From the NCBI GenBank assembly GCA_964235945.1, contig CAXSDV010000002.1, positions 58,534 through 122,533 of the forward strand: DNA of 64,000 nucleotides, in the 5' to 3' direction. The notes under the pieces were generated by a model. The model saw nothing but the letters and a program-made list of their open reading frames with translations. It was not told the origin of the DNA and ran no database searches. Made by a program: the position numbers and the translations under genes. Positions 8,212-16,636 of the stretch are shown piece by piece (within the stretch, counting starts at the first letter, position 1; every line of letters starts with the position of its first letter). This DNA is from JASLDZ01 sp964235945 (GTDB taxonomy: Bacteria > Pseudomonadota > Alphaproteobacteria > Caulobacterales > Caulobacteraceae).

Positions 8212-8622
8212 TCAGGGTTGGGAAAGGGGAGGGGCGGGTTCCGCCGGCGTCCGCTCGACGTCGGCGTGAACGGTGCGGAGGGTGACCGATCGGGCCACCT
8301 CCTCGCTGGTGATGTCGTAGGAGATGCGCAGCTCCTCCTTGAGGACGAGGCGCTTCTCCACGAACAGGACTTCCTCGACGACGGGATAGATGACCACGTC
8401 GCCTTCCTGGCGAATCTTGGGTATCTCTGAAACTTCAAGGCCGATCGGCACCCGCTCGACCTTCACGTTCTCCCGGCGCAGAACTTCGTGGACCATCTCC
8501 TCGCGCGGTTCGACGCGGGTCGAAACCCTGACCGTGCCGGTGGCGCGTCGGGCCTTGTCGACCACGACGTTTTCCTCGACGAGCTGCAGCTTGCCGTCTG
8601 CAGGTCGCACGCCGTCCGTCAT
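8212..8622 (-). CDS. Stand-alone DUF2382 domain protein
   Basis: A 136-residue protein made almost entirely of a DUF2382 domain, without the small N-terminal domain found in its two paralogues. It shows the family pattern LQLVEENVVVDKARRATGTVRV, then repeated charged strands ending in LRTVHADVERTP. The sequence is more diverged than the other two are from each other. I chose ATG 8622 over an ATG 18 codons upstream because the domain begins there and CCGGAGCG precedes it. It is the first gene of the 8622-to-7436 transcript; a possible EcfG-type promoter lies just upstream at 8648-8673. Confidence 0.82.
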   Translation of the reverse strand: MTDGVRPADGKLQLVEENVVVDKARRATGTVRVSTRVEPREEMVHEVLRRENVKVERVPIGLEVSEIPKIRQEGDVVIYPVVEEVLFVEKRLVLKEELRISYDITSEEVARSVTLRTVHADVERTPAEPAPPLSQP

Positions 8623-8647
8623 GGTGAATCGCTCCGGTGCACTGATG

Positions 8648-8673
8648 AAAGCCGGAGGGCGGGACAAAGTTCC
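8648..8673 (-). promoter_or_regulatory. Candidate EcfG-type general stress promoter
   Basis: On the minus strand GGAAC (8673-8669), 17 bases, then CTTT (8651-8648). The alphaproteobacterial general-stress sigma factor consensus is GGAAC-N16/17-CGTT, so this matches 5/5 and 3/4. The start of transcription would fall about 20 bases before the DUF2382 ATG, leaving room for its ribosome binding site. Confidence 0.45.
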
Positions 8674-8713
8674 CACCGTGGCTAGGTTTCGCGACAGCTA
8701 TTTGTGCAATCCA

Positions 8714-8727
8714 ACCGTACGTACGGT
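8714..8727. promoter_or_regulatory. 14-bp perfect palindrome
   Basis: ACCGTACGTACGGT is fully self-complementary and lies about 90 bp upstream of the stress transcript. It could be a TetR-like or other dimer operator; no cognate regulator is visible. Confidence 0.3.
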
Positions 8728-9052
8728 AGACGTAACCCGTATCACCGAGAAATCGGGTCATTTTCTCCTGCGTCTGTCGGGGACGGCAGGTCGAGTCTTT
8801 CGAGTAAACGCCGTGATGCGCACGATGGCGCCGCTGCTTTGTGTGTAGAAGTGTCACTGCGAAGCTGGACTGCCCTTGTCGACGTCAACTCAAGCGAGAG
8901 TCGGCAAAACTGCACTCCGAAGCCGTGGCCCCGGTCGCCGCGGCGTCGTGTCGATGGTTGCGGGAAGGCACGCTGGATTGGAGCGACGACGCCCCCCACG
9001 GCGCTGATCGGGCTGTAGCCCTGCTCGACACCCGGCGCTGAGCGCGGCGGGA
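8728..9052. other. Gene-free stretch between stress genes and antiporter
   Basis: About 325 bp of lower GC than its surroundings with no convincing coding sequence on either strand. It must hold the 3' end of the antiporter transcript and possibly distal control of the stress genes. Apart from the palindrome just outside it, I see only a short GAGAAA/TTTCTC inverted repeat near 8747-8767. Confidence 0.5.
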
Positions 9053-10387
9053 TCAGGCGGCGGAGTTCTCCACCGTGACGGCCGGTGTCGGCGTTCCGTT
9101 CCTGAGCGCCCCGTCGTCGAGTCGGCCCAAGCCGCCCCGGGCCCGCGCCGTCCGGCCGTATCCCCATTCGAACAGGGGCGCGGTCATCATGGTGGTCAGC
9201 ACGGCCATCACCACCAGGATGGAGAACAGGGCGGGGGTGATCACACCGCGCTGCAGGCCGATGTTGATGATGATCAGCTCCATCAAGCCGCGGGCGTTCA
9301 TCAGCGCCCCGAGCCCGAGCGCGGTGGCGTGGTCCTGCCCGCTGAGCCGGGCCGCGAGGTAGCAGGCGCCCCCCTTCGCCGCGACGGACGCGACCAGCAC
9401 CAACAGCGCCACGCCCGCCAGTGCGAGGTTGTCGACCAGGGTCAGCTGGGTGTTCAGCCCGGAGAAGACGAAGAACACGGGCAGCAGCAGGACGGTTGTG
9501 AGCGGCTCCAGTTGGAGGGCGACCTCCCGGGCCAGCCGTCCGCGGGGCATGACGGCGCCGAGCAGGAAGCCTCCGAACACCGCGTGCAGCCCGATGAAGT
9601 CCATGGCGCCGGCCACCAGGGCGAACAGGCCCAGCACCAGGGCCAGCAACGGGGCGTCCACGCCCGTGCTTTCCGCGCGCCGGCCGAGCGGAGCCAGCAG
9701 CCGCGGTCCGAGCAGGAGGATGACGGCGGCCAGGGCGCCTCCACCGAGGACGGCCCTCGCCGCCGTGACCGCCCCGCCGCCCAGGCTGGCCAGCACGAGC
9801 GCCAGCACCGTCCAGGCCCCCGCGTCGTCGATCGCGCCGGAGGACAGGGCCAGCGTACCGAGCGGCGTGCCGCTCAGGCCCCGCTCGTGGATGATGCGCG
9901 CCAGCATCGGGAAGGCGGTGATGGCGATGCACGCGCCCAGGAAGAGGGTCGCCTGGAGCGGGGTGACGTGCGGCCCGAACAATCCGTGCAGGCCCAGGAG
10001 CAGCGGCGCGAGCAGGACGGCCAGGGCGAAGGGCGCCGCCATGCCCGACAGCGACACCGCGGCCGCGCTGCGCGCGTTGGCGCGGAAGTGGTCGCTGCGG
10101 AAGCCCAGCCCCACGATGAACATGTACAGGCCCACGCCGAACTGGGCGACGACGTAGAGCAGCGCGCGCGCGTCCTTGGGGAACAGGGCGACCTCGATCC
10201 CCGGGGCGACCAGGCCCAGGAGCGAGGGGCCCAGCACCACCCCCGCGATCATCTCGCCGACGACCTGGGGCTGACCGAAACCCCGGCGGACCAGCCAGCC
10301 CACGCCGCGGCACGCGGCGATGATGGCGGCCACCTCGGCCAGGAACACCGGGCTGAGTTGGGCCGGGGTGAGCGGGGCCGGGATCAT
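9053..10387 (-). CDS. CPA2 family cation:proton antiporter
   Basis: A 444-residue Kef/GerN-type antiporter with about 12-13 membrane helices, expected to exchange K+ or Na+ for protons at the inner membrane. Conserved features are the GEMIAGVVLGPSLLG segment (about residues 43-57), the ITAFPMLARI helix (about 155-164), and the ion-site region LSSGAIDDAGAWTVLA with paired Asp residues (about 180-195). There is no C-terminal RCK/TrkA-N domain, so it is the short form without a nucleotide-gating unit. The ATG follows GGAGGAG. The 260 bp upstream hold no gene. Its position beside stress genes fits pH or osmotic homeostasis. Confidence 0.92.
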   Translation of the reverse strand: MIPAPLTPAQLSPVFLAEVAAIIAACRGVGWLVRRGFGQPQVVGEMIAGVVLGPSLLGLVAPGIEVALFPKDARALLYVVAQFGVGLYMFIVGLGFRSDHFRANARSAAAVSLSGMAAPFALAVLLAPLLLGLHGLFGPHVTPLQATLFLGACIAITAFPMLARIIHERGLSGTPLGTLALSSGAIDDAGAWTVLALVLASLGGGAVTAARAVLGGGALAAVILLLGPRLLAPLGRRAESTGVDAPLLALVLGLFALVAGAMDFIGLHAVFGGFLLGAVMPRGRLAREVALQLEPLTTVLLLPVFFVFSGLNTQLTLVDNLALAGVALLVLVASVAAKGGACYLAARLSGQDHATALGLGALMNARGLMELIIINIGLQRGVITPALFSILVVMAVLTTMMTAPLFEWGYGRTARARGGLGRLDDGALRNGTPTPAVTVENSAA

Positions 10388-10647
10388 GGGTCTCCTCCGC
10401 CGGCCTTCTGACGAGGCCGTTCTCCAGAGCTACCCAGCCGGGTTTCGCCTTGGCAACGCCGACGACCGCGGCATTGCGGCGCGGCCGTCGCAGGGTTGGT
10501 CCAGCGGTCGACGGGCGTGGCCCAGGGTCCAGGAACGAAGTCGCAGCCTGGTGGGTCGGTGTGGGCGAGGAGGGAAGTACGCCGCCGTCCGCGGTTGGTC
10601 CGTGCGTTAAGCCGCCTCGTCGCGCACGGATCGCCCGCCGTCGTGGT

Positions 10648-11724
10648 TCACGGGCGGCCCTGCCTGGCCGCGAAGTCGGGGCTGTCGAGTGATCGGCGCA
10701 GGGACTTGGATTGGTAGGGCGGATCGATCGGAACGAGCGGCGCGGTCTCCGCGAGGCGGGGAGGGGGGAGCGCCACGGCATGCGCGAGCGCGGGCGCAGG
10801 CGCGGACGCCGGCGAAACCGGCGCGGCGGCGACTTGGGCGGCGGTGGAGTCGGGCCGCGGCGTCGGAGCCGGGCGCGGCGGGGGGGAGTAGACGCCGTTC
10901 TTGATCAGCGAAGGCGCGGGCGCGGCTGGGAGGTCGGCCGGGACCGGCGCATCCGCCGCCGGGCCGGGATCGTCGCTCGCCAGCAGAGGGGCGGCCTCGA
11001 CTTCAGCGGGCTTGCCCACCGGAGGGCCGCCCCCCCAGCGATAGAAGATGTGCGCGCCGATACGGCCCAACTTGATCAGGCTCGGGCTCCAGTAGGGCGT
11101 CACCCAGACGGTGTGGTAGTGCGTGGCGTGTCCGACTTCGGCCATCACGTAGCCGCCGAGCGCGGCTTCGGCCACGGCCTGGGCGCGAAGCCAGCCGACC
11201 GCCGAGGGCGTGCGCCGCATCGACCCGTCGCAGGTGAAGCTGAACTGGCAACCGGTGACGCGTTCGACGCCCTGGAACACCACGCCGCACACGCTGCCGG
11301 GAAAGCGCGGGTCGCGCACGCGGTTGAGCACGACCTGCGCCACCGCCCTCTGCCCATCCAGGCTTTCCGAGCCGGCCTCGTAGTACACCGCTTGGGCGAG
11401 GCACGTCGCGGCGTTCGCGGGCGTCGCGCCCGCGGCGTTGCGCAGCACAAGCGGGGCGGCCGCGGGATCTGGCGTGTCCACCGTCGGGATGGCCGCGTTG
11501 GCGAGGTAGGCCTCGGCGGGGGAGAGCGGCCGGAACTTCAGCACGGGCGAAAGGTCGACGTCGGGCGCCGCCGGACTTCTGGGCCCGGCCGAACGCAGGG
11601 ACGGCGCCTCGGGCGCGGGCACGGGCGGGCGCAGGGTGGGCGTCAACACCTCCCGCAGCCCGAGCACGCCCGTCACGCTTGCAACGACCACCAGCGCGCC
11701 AAGGCGTAAACGCCGGGACGCCAT
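10648..11724 (-). CDS. Cell wall hydrolase, SleB family (Hydrolase_2)
   Basis: A 358-residue protein with an N-terminal membrane anchor (MASRRLRLGALVVVASVTGVLG) and a SleB/CwlJ-type hydrolase domain at about residues 95-215. The domain shows CLAQAVYYEAGSESLDGQRA, with the conserved Glu of YEA, then VAQVVLNRVRDPRFPGSVCGVVFQG, CQFSF and GHATHYHT. SleB-type enzymes cleave peptidoglycan glycan strands as lytic transglycosylases. The C-terminal third is Pro/Ala-rich and low in complexity, perhaps a wall-spanning tail. I chose ATG 11724 because the anchor begins there; no strong ribosome binding site precedes it, so the start is uncertain. Confidence 0.85.
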   Translation of the reverse strand: MASRRLRLGALVVVASVTGVLGLREVLTPTLRPPVPAPEAPSLRSAGPRSPAAPDVDLSPVLKFRPLSPAEAYLANAAIPTVDTPDPAAAPLVLRNAAGATPANAATCLAQAVYYEAGSESLDGQRAVAQVVLNRVRDPRFPGSVCGVVFQGVERVTGCQFSFTCDGSMRRTPSAVGWLRAQAVAEAALGGYVMAEVGHATHYHTVWVTPYWSPSLIKLGRIGAHIFYRWGGGPPVGKPAEVEAAPLLASDDPGPAADAPVPADLPAAPAPSLIKNGVYSPPPRPAPTPRPDSTAAQVAAAPVSPASAPAPALAHAVALPPPRLAETAPLVPIDPPYQSKSLRRSLDSPDFAARQGRP

Positions 11725-11828
11725 GGGTGACAGGCGGTCGGCCGCGACGTCGAGAAAGCTCCGCCAGGACCTTGCCGGGAGCGAGGAGGCGTTATTCGAC
11801 TCCGCGCTCCCTTCCGGGTCGGCGAGGC

Positions 11829-12131
11829 TCAATCGGCGCCGCCCGTGACCGTCGGTCGCGCGGTGGCGTCGACGAAGCCTTGCGTCATGGGCAGGCCCCA
11901 ATGGGTCGCATCAGGGCTCTCGGCGGTGGGCTTGTGCTGGCTGGCCACCGAGTCGGCCATGGAGAGACAACGCCCGAAATCGAGCGTCCGCTCGGGGGCG
12001 CTGTTTCCATCGAAGGTCTTGCAGGGCGCGACTTCGGGGTCGCGACTGGCGAGGTGGACGGCGTCCGGCGGCGTGGACGCACAGGCCCCCATGGCCAGCA
12101 GGGCGAGCAAGGGAACGAAGGGGCTCCTCAT
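11829..12131 (-). CDS. Small hypothetical lipoprotein
   Basis: A 100-residue protein with a lipoprotein signal, MRSPFVPLLALLAMGAC, where Cys17 would be the lipidated residue after the lipobox. The mature part is short and polar, with a second and third Cys (VAPCKTF and FGRCLSM) that could form a disulfide in the periplasm. I do not recognise a family. The start at 12131 rather than the far upstream ATG is supported by the signal peptide. It lies 104 bp before the cell wall hydrolase on the same strand and could share its transcript. Confidence 0.65.
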   Translation of the reverse strand: MRSPFVPLLALLAMGACASTPPDAVHLASRDPEVAPCKTFDGNSAPERTLDFGRCLSMADSVASQHKPTAESPDATHWGLPMTQGFVDATARPTVTGGAD

Positions 12132-12220
12132 GGACCAAGTCTCCGAAGCTCCAAGGCATCGATCATGCCGGACTTCGACGACAATAAGGAGCGAACAAGT
12201 CGGAAGTTGCACGCCCCAAA

Positions 12221-12877
12221 TCATTTGTTGAATCGCCAGGCGACGGCGCAGGCGCACTCGGGATGCAGCCGGGGAGTGAACACCGGCAGGCTCACCTCGC
12301 TCCCACCCGCGTACGACACGGGCCCGCACGTACGCATCGAGCGTGCGGGAACGGACAAGCCCACGCCCAGGCACTTCAACCCCGCCTCCTTCAAGGTCCA
12401 CATCCGCAGGAAGAGCGCCTGCGCTTGCGGTTCGGGGAGGCCGGCCAGGCGGCGGACCTCCTCCTCGGTCAGCACGTCCGCACCCAGGGCGTCGCGCCAG
12501 CCGACGGGGGCGTCGAGGTGTTCTATGTCGCAGCCGACGTCTCCCCCGTCCGCCAGGGCGACCAGGGCCAACCCCTTCGACTGCGACAGGCTGAGCGCCA
12601 GGCCCGACCCCTCCACGCTCGGGCGGCCGCCCGGCGCGCGCGCGATGCGCACCTCCCGGGCCGGCCGAGACAGGCGCTCGCCCACCAGGCGGCGCGCCTG
12701 AGCTTCGCGCACCAGCAGCCGCCGTCGCCTTTGCGGCGTGGCGAGGCGGGCGGCCCGGGCGCAGGCCTCGTGGCCCGCCTGCGCTTCGAGCCGGTCCGGT
12801 GCGGTGGTGTCCGCGTCCAGGTCGAGCAGATGCAGGTGCAGGTCGGGCGGGGTCGCCGACCGCAGGTTCAGCCGCAC
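12221..12877 (-). CDS. 4'-phosphopantetheinyl transferase (Sfp type)
   Basis: A 218-residue Sfp-family enzyme that moves the phosphopantetheine arm of CoA onto the serine of a carrier domain. The magnesium motif is VGCDIE with Asp117 and Glu119; the second motif is MWTLKEAGLK (Trp160, Lys163, Glu164, Lys168). The usual SHS before the first motif reads SQS. The GTG start at 12877 overlaps the stop of the synthetase gene by 10 bases, so the two are coupled, and the PCP domain of that synthetase is the obvious substrate. Confidence 0.88.
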   Translation of the reverse strand: MRLNLRSATPPDLHLHLLDLDADTTAPDRLEAQAGHEACARAARLATPQRRRRLLVREAQARRLVGERLSRPAREVRIARAPGGRPSVEGSGLALSLSQSKGLALVALADGGDVGCDIEHLDAPVGWRDALGADVLTEEEVRRLAGLPEPQAQALFLRMWTLKEAGLKCLGVGLSVPARSMRTCGPVSYAGGSEVSLPVFTPRLHPECACAVAWRFNK

Positions 12878-15384
12878 CGCGCCTGGGCTTCCGCCAGCGC
12901 CGCCTTGAGCCGGTCGGCCAGGGCGTCGACCTGCGGCGCCGCCAGCACGCTGCGGTGCGTGCCCGCCAGGTCCGCCACCACGAAGCGCCCCCGCGCCGAG
13001 TCGGCCCAACCGGAGGCGCCGTCCCAGTCGCGGTCGGTGTCGGCGGCGCGCAACAACAGCACGTCGCCGTCGTAGGGCGCCGGCCGATAGCGGCGGGCGG
13101 CCGCCTCCACGCGCTCGCCGAACGGCTGATCGCGCTCCGCGACGCGCGCGCGCGGACGCATCCGGTCGCGGGCGGATTCCTTCAAGCGCAGGAAGGTCTG
13201 GCGGGCGGAGGCGTGGTTGATCGTGTCCAGCATCACGAGCAGGCCCACGGTCTCGCCTTGGCTCCTGAGCTGGCAGGCGGCGGCGTGGGTCACCGCTCCC
13301 CAGCGGCACCAGCCGCCGAGATAGTAGGGGCCGCGCGGCTGGAAGGCGCGCAAGCGCGCCACCAGGCGTTCGGCCGGCCCGCGGACGTCCAGCGGCGTGC
13401 GGGACAACGCCTCCTCCTCCTCCGGGTCGAGATTGAGGCCCAGCATGGGCTGGTCGGGTGCGAGACGGGCCGCCAGCGGGCGCATCTGCGGCCCCGCGTC
13501 GAACCAGATCAACGGGGGGCGAGCCCCGAGGGGCTGCAGCGGTATGGGGCCGGACGCGACGCGCTCGGGCGCGTCGATCAACGCGGCCATGCCCGCAAGG
13601 TCCGGAGCGGTGAACAGGTCGGCCATGCCCAGGGTGCGCCCGAAGGTCTCGCGGATGCGGCGCAGCAGGGACAGGGTGAGGAGCGAGTAGCCGCCCAGTT
13701 CGAAGAAGTCGTCCGTCCGCAAGAGGCTGGATAGGCCCAGCACCTGCGACCAGATCGCGCCCAGCCGCCGCTCCGTGTCCGTCCGGGCGTCGGAAGGAAG
13801 GTCTTCGCTCGCCGCCTCCGACGTTTCAGGGGGGGCGGGAAGGACGGCGCGGTCGACCTTGCCGTTGGGCGTCAGCGGCAGGGCGTCCAGCGCCACGAAG
13901 CGGGAGGGGATCATGTAGGCCGGCAGGCGTTCGGCCAGGGCGTGGCGCAGAACGGCCGCGTCCGGAGGCGCCTCCCCCCCGCGACCCGTCAGGTGCGCGA
14001 CCAGCTCGGACATCCCGTCGCCGCGCACCCGGGCGTTCACCGTCGCGGCGCCCACGCCGGCGCAGGCCAGCAGGGCCGCCTCCACGTCGCCCAGCTCGAT
14101 GCGGAAGCCGCGGATCTTGACCTGGTGGTCCGTGCGCCCCGCGCAGACCCAGGCGCCGTCGGGCAGGCGCCGTGCGAGGTCGCCCGTGCGGTACAGGCGT
14201 TCGCCGTCGCGCTCGATGAAGCGCTCGCGCGTCAGGTCCGGACGGCCGCGATAGCCGCGCGCCAGGCCCGTGCCCCCGATGTGGAGTTCGCCCAGGCCGC
14301 CGTCGGCCACGGGCGCGCCCGCGTCGTCGAACACGTACAGGGTGGTTTCGGCCAAGGGTCCGCCGACGGGCACGGGATCGGTTCCCGGTCCCACCGCACC
14401 GATGGCCGACCAGACGGTGGTCTCCGTGGGGCCGTAAGCGTTCCACACCGAACCGCTGCACGCCAGGAGCCGGTCGGCCAGGTCGCGGGTCAGCGCTTCG
14501 CCGCCGGACACCACGGTCAGGTCGGCCTTGCCGCCCCACCCGCCGTCCAGGAGATAGCGCCACAGGGACGGCGTGGCCTGGGCGAAGGTGCAATCCCCGT
14601 CGGCGATCAGCGCGGCCAGTCGCTGGGGGTCGGCCGCCGTCGCCCGGGAGGCGAGCACCATGCGGCCGCCCGTGACCAGGGGCAGGAACAGCTCCACCAC
14701 GGACATGTCGAAGGCGGTGGTCGCCGCCGCGAGCATCCGGTCCGCGGCGGTGAAGCCGGGCGTTTCGCGGAAGGAGGCCATGAGGTTCATCACCGCCCCG
14801 TGGCGGATCTCCACGCCCTTGGGCCGGCCGGTGGAGCCGGAGGTGTAGAGTACGTAGGCCAAGTCGTCGGGCCCGACGACGGCGGCGGGCGCCGTGACGG
14901 GGCCGGGGGCGCCCGGCGCGTCGACGCGCACCCGGGGAAGCGCGGCCGCCCCGGCGAGCACGCCGTCCAGCCCCGCTTCGGTGATCAACGCCGCCGGACC
15001 GGCGTCCTCCACGATCGCCTCCAGGCGGGAGACGGGGAAAGCCGGATCGAGCGGCATGTAGGCGGCCCCGGCCTTCAGGCACCCGACCAGGGCGGCCACC
15101 ATGTCCGCCGAGCGCTCAAGGTGGACGGCCACCACCTGGCCCTGCACGACGCCCGCCGCCGCGAGCCCGGCGGCGAGGGAGTCCGAGCGCTCCTCCAGCC
15201 AGGCGTAGCTGTAGGACACGTCCTCGAACACGACCGCGCAGGCTGCGGGCGTGGCCGCCGCCCGTGCGCTGATCGCCTCGTGGATGCGCAGGTCACGCAG
15301 GTCGGCGGCGCCCGTGGAGGTGCTGGTGTAGGTCATGGCGTCCGGCGCTTCGAACCGCACCGTCGTACGTCGCTCCAAATCCAT
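12868..15384 (-). CDS. Single-module nonribosomal peptide synthetase-like protein (A-PCP-TE)
   Basis: An 838-residue enzyme with three domains and no condensation domain. Residues about 34-510 are an adenylation domain: A3 core YTSGSTGRPKG (180-190), Asp226 in the substrate pocket (binds an alpha-amino group), AYGPTETT (316-323), and catalytic Lys509 in PNGKVDR. A carrier domain (about 535-605) has LGGYS with Ser567 as the phosphopantetheine site. A thioesterase domain (about 612-838) has LGGWCRWG, placing Cys693 where Ser is usual, followed by the Asp of MLD and the His of GTH. It should activate one amino acid and release or transfer it as a thioester product. It is divergent from a glycosyltransferase and coupled to its own phosphopantetheinyl transferase. 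Confidence 0.9.
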   Translation of the reverse strand: MDLERRTTVRFEAPDAMTYTSTSTGAADLRDLRIHEAISARAAATPAACAVVFEDVSYSYAWLEERSDSLAAGLAAAGVVQGQVVAVHLERSADMVAALVGCLKAGAAYMPLDPAFPVSRLEAIVEDAGPAALITEAGLDGVLAGAAALPRVRVDAPGAPGPVTAPAAVVGPDDLAYVLYTSGSTGRPKGVEIRHGAVMNLMASFRETPGFTAADRMLAAATTAFDMSVVELFLPLVTGGRMVLASRATAADPQRLAALIADGDCTFAQATPSLWRYLLDGGWGGKADLTVVSGGEALTRDLADRLLACSGSVWNAYGPTETTVWSAIGAVGPGTDPVPVGGPLAETTLYVFDDAGAPVADGGLGELHIGGTGLARGYRGRPDLTRERFIERDGERLYRTGDLARRLPDGAWVCAGRTDHQVKIRGFRIELGDVEAALLACAGVGAATVNARVRGDGMSELVAHLTGRGGEAPPDAAVLRHALAERLPAYMIPSRFVALDALPLTPNGKVDRAVLPAPPETSEAASEDLPSDARTDTERRLGAIWSQVLGLSSLLRTDDFFELGGYSLLTLSLLRRIRETFGRTLGMADLFTAPDLAGMAALIDAPERVASGPIPLQPLGARPPLIWFDAGPQMRPLAARLAPDQPMLGLNLDPEEEEALSRTPLDVRGPAERLVARLRAFQPRGPYYLGGWCRWGAVTHAAACQLRSQGETVGLLVMLDTINHASARQTFLRLKESARDRMRPRARVAERDQPFGERVEAAARRYRPAPYDGDVLLLRAADTDRDWDGASGWADSARGRFVVADLAGTHRSVLAAPQVDALADRLKAALAEAQARCG

Positions 15385-15451
15385 TTCCCACCCCCATGGA
15401 AGCCGCTATCTTGTACAGCCACGCTGAAGCTGCAATTTCAATTCCATGCCC

Positions 15452-15457
15452 CAATTG
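15452..15457. promoter_or_regulatory. CAATTG site in the synthetase/GT divergent promoter
   Basis: CAATTG (context CCCAATTGAGC) lies 40 bp before the plus-strand glycosyltransferase start and 68 bp before the synthetase start. The same hexamer occurs in three other promoter regions of this polysaccharide locus. Confidence 0.35.
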
Positions 15458-15496
15458 AGCGAGCCGACGTCGCGGCGCGGCGAGTAATCGCCGCCC

Positions 15497-16636
15497 ATGG
15501 CGACGCTGTCCAGTCCGGCCCCTCCCCGCACCACGGAGTCCCGCACCGCATCCGGCGCCCGCCGACGGCGGGTGTACCTCAATGGGAAATTCTACAGCGG
15601 CGCCCTGAACGGCGTGCACCGCACGGCGGACCGGCTGATCCGCGAGGTGGACACCTTGTGCGCGCAAGGCGAAGGCGTGGGGCTTGATCCGCATCTGCTC
15701 CTGCCGGCGCGGGAGAATTGGGCTCCGGACTTCGCCGTGGTCCGTAAAGTTCCCCAGCGTTTGGGACACAACCAGGTCTGGGAACAGTTCGTTCTGCCGT
15801 TCCGGGCGGCGGACGGCGTGCTCGTCAACTTGGCCAACTTGGCTCCGCTGGCGCACAGGCGCAAGCTGTCCATGATCCATGACGCGCAGTTCCTAATCTC
15901 GCCCGAGTCGTTCCCGCTCAAGTTCAGCCTGGGCTACCGCCTGTTGACACCGGCCATAGCCGCCACCAGCGCGCGCGTGCTCACCGTGTCGGAGTACGCC
16001 CGCGACAGCCTGGCCGCCTTCGGCGTGTCCGCCCACCGCCGCACGGAGGTGGTCTACAACGGGGCCGACCACATCCTGGAGAGCGAGGCCGAACCGGCCA
16101 TATTGGAACGCCTGGGGCTGGAAGACGGCGGCTACGCGCTCCTGTTCGGCACACCGCAGGCTTACAAGAACCTCCAGGTCGTGTTCGCCGCCTTCTCCGC
16201 CGCGCCCACGGGGGTGCGCCTGGTGGTGGTGGGCGGCGGCCCCGAGGGCATGGCGGCCGCGGGGCTGCACCCGCCGGAGGGCGTGATCTACGCCGGCAAG
16301 GTGTCGGACGGCGAACTGCGCGCGCTCTACACCCGCGCCTTGTGCCTGCTGTTCCCTTCGCGGACGGAAGGGTTCGGTCTGCCGCCCGCCGAAGCCATGA
16401 CCTGCGGGTGCCCGGTGGTGGCCGCCCCCGCGGGGGCCATGCCCGAGGTCTGCCGCGACGCCGTGCTCTACGCGGACGTGTTCGATCCCGAGGGTTGGGT
16501 CGCGCAGATGCACGCCCTGCGCGACCAGCCTCGCCTGCGCGACGCCAAGGTCGAAGCGGGCCGCCTGCGCGCCGGGGAGTTCACGTGGCGGCGAGCAGGG
16601 CTTCGGCTGCTGCGGGAGATCGAACGGATCGCTTGA
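15497..16636 (+). CDS. GT4 family glycosyltransferase
   Basis: A 379-residue GT-B fold, retaining glycosyltransferase of family 4. The C-terminal nucleotide-sugar domain carries the EGFGLPPAE motif (the E-x7-E pair) near residues 287-295. The central FGTPQAYKNLQVVFAAF replaces the more common VGRLVPRK.. loop. The N-terminal acceptor domain starts at about residue 25 (RVYLNGKFYSGALNGVHR) after a basic, disordered leader. It should add a sugar to a lipid-linked or polysaccharide precursor at the cytoplasmic face. The last 56 bp overlap the 3' end of the convergent glycosyltransferase gene, an unusual arrangement. Confidence 0.9.
   Translation: MATLSSPAPPRTTESRTASGARRRRVYLNGKFYSGALNGVHRTADRLIREVDTLCAQGEGVGLDPHLLLPARENWAPDFAVVRKVPQRLGHNQVWEQFVLPFRAADGVLVNLANLAPLAHRRKLSMIHDAQFLISPESFPLKFSLGYRLLTPAIAATSARVLTVSEYARDSLAAFGVSAHRRTEVVYNGADHILESEAEPAILERLGLEDGGYALLFGTPQAYKNLQVVFAAFSAAPTGVRLVVVGGGPEGMAAAGLHPPEGVIYAGKVSDGELRALYTRALCLLFPSRTEGFGLPPAEAMTCGCPVVAAPAGAMPEVCRDAVLYADVFDPEGWVAQMHALRDQPRLRDAKVEAGRLRAGEFTWRRAGLRLLREIERIA

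Noticed and set aside
8704..9018. A 104-codon plus-strand frame in the gap before the antiporter
   Set aside because: No ribosome binding site, biased composition and no family resemblance; the stretch is better read as non-coding.
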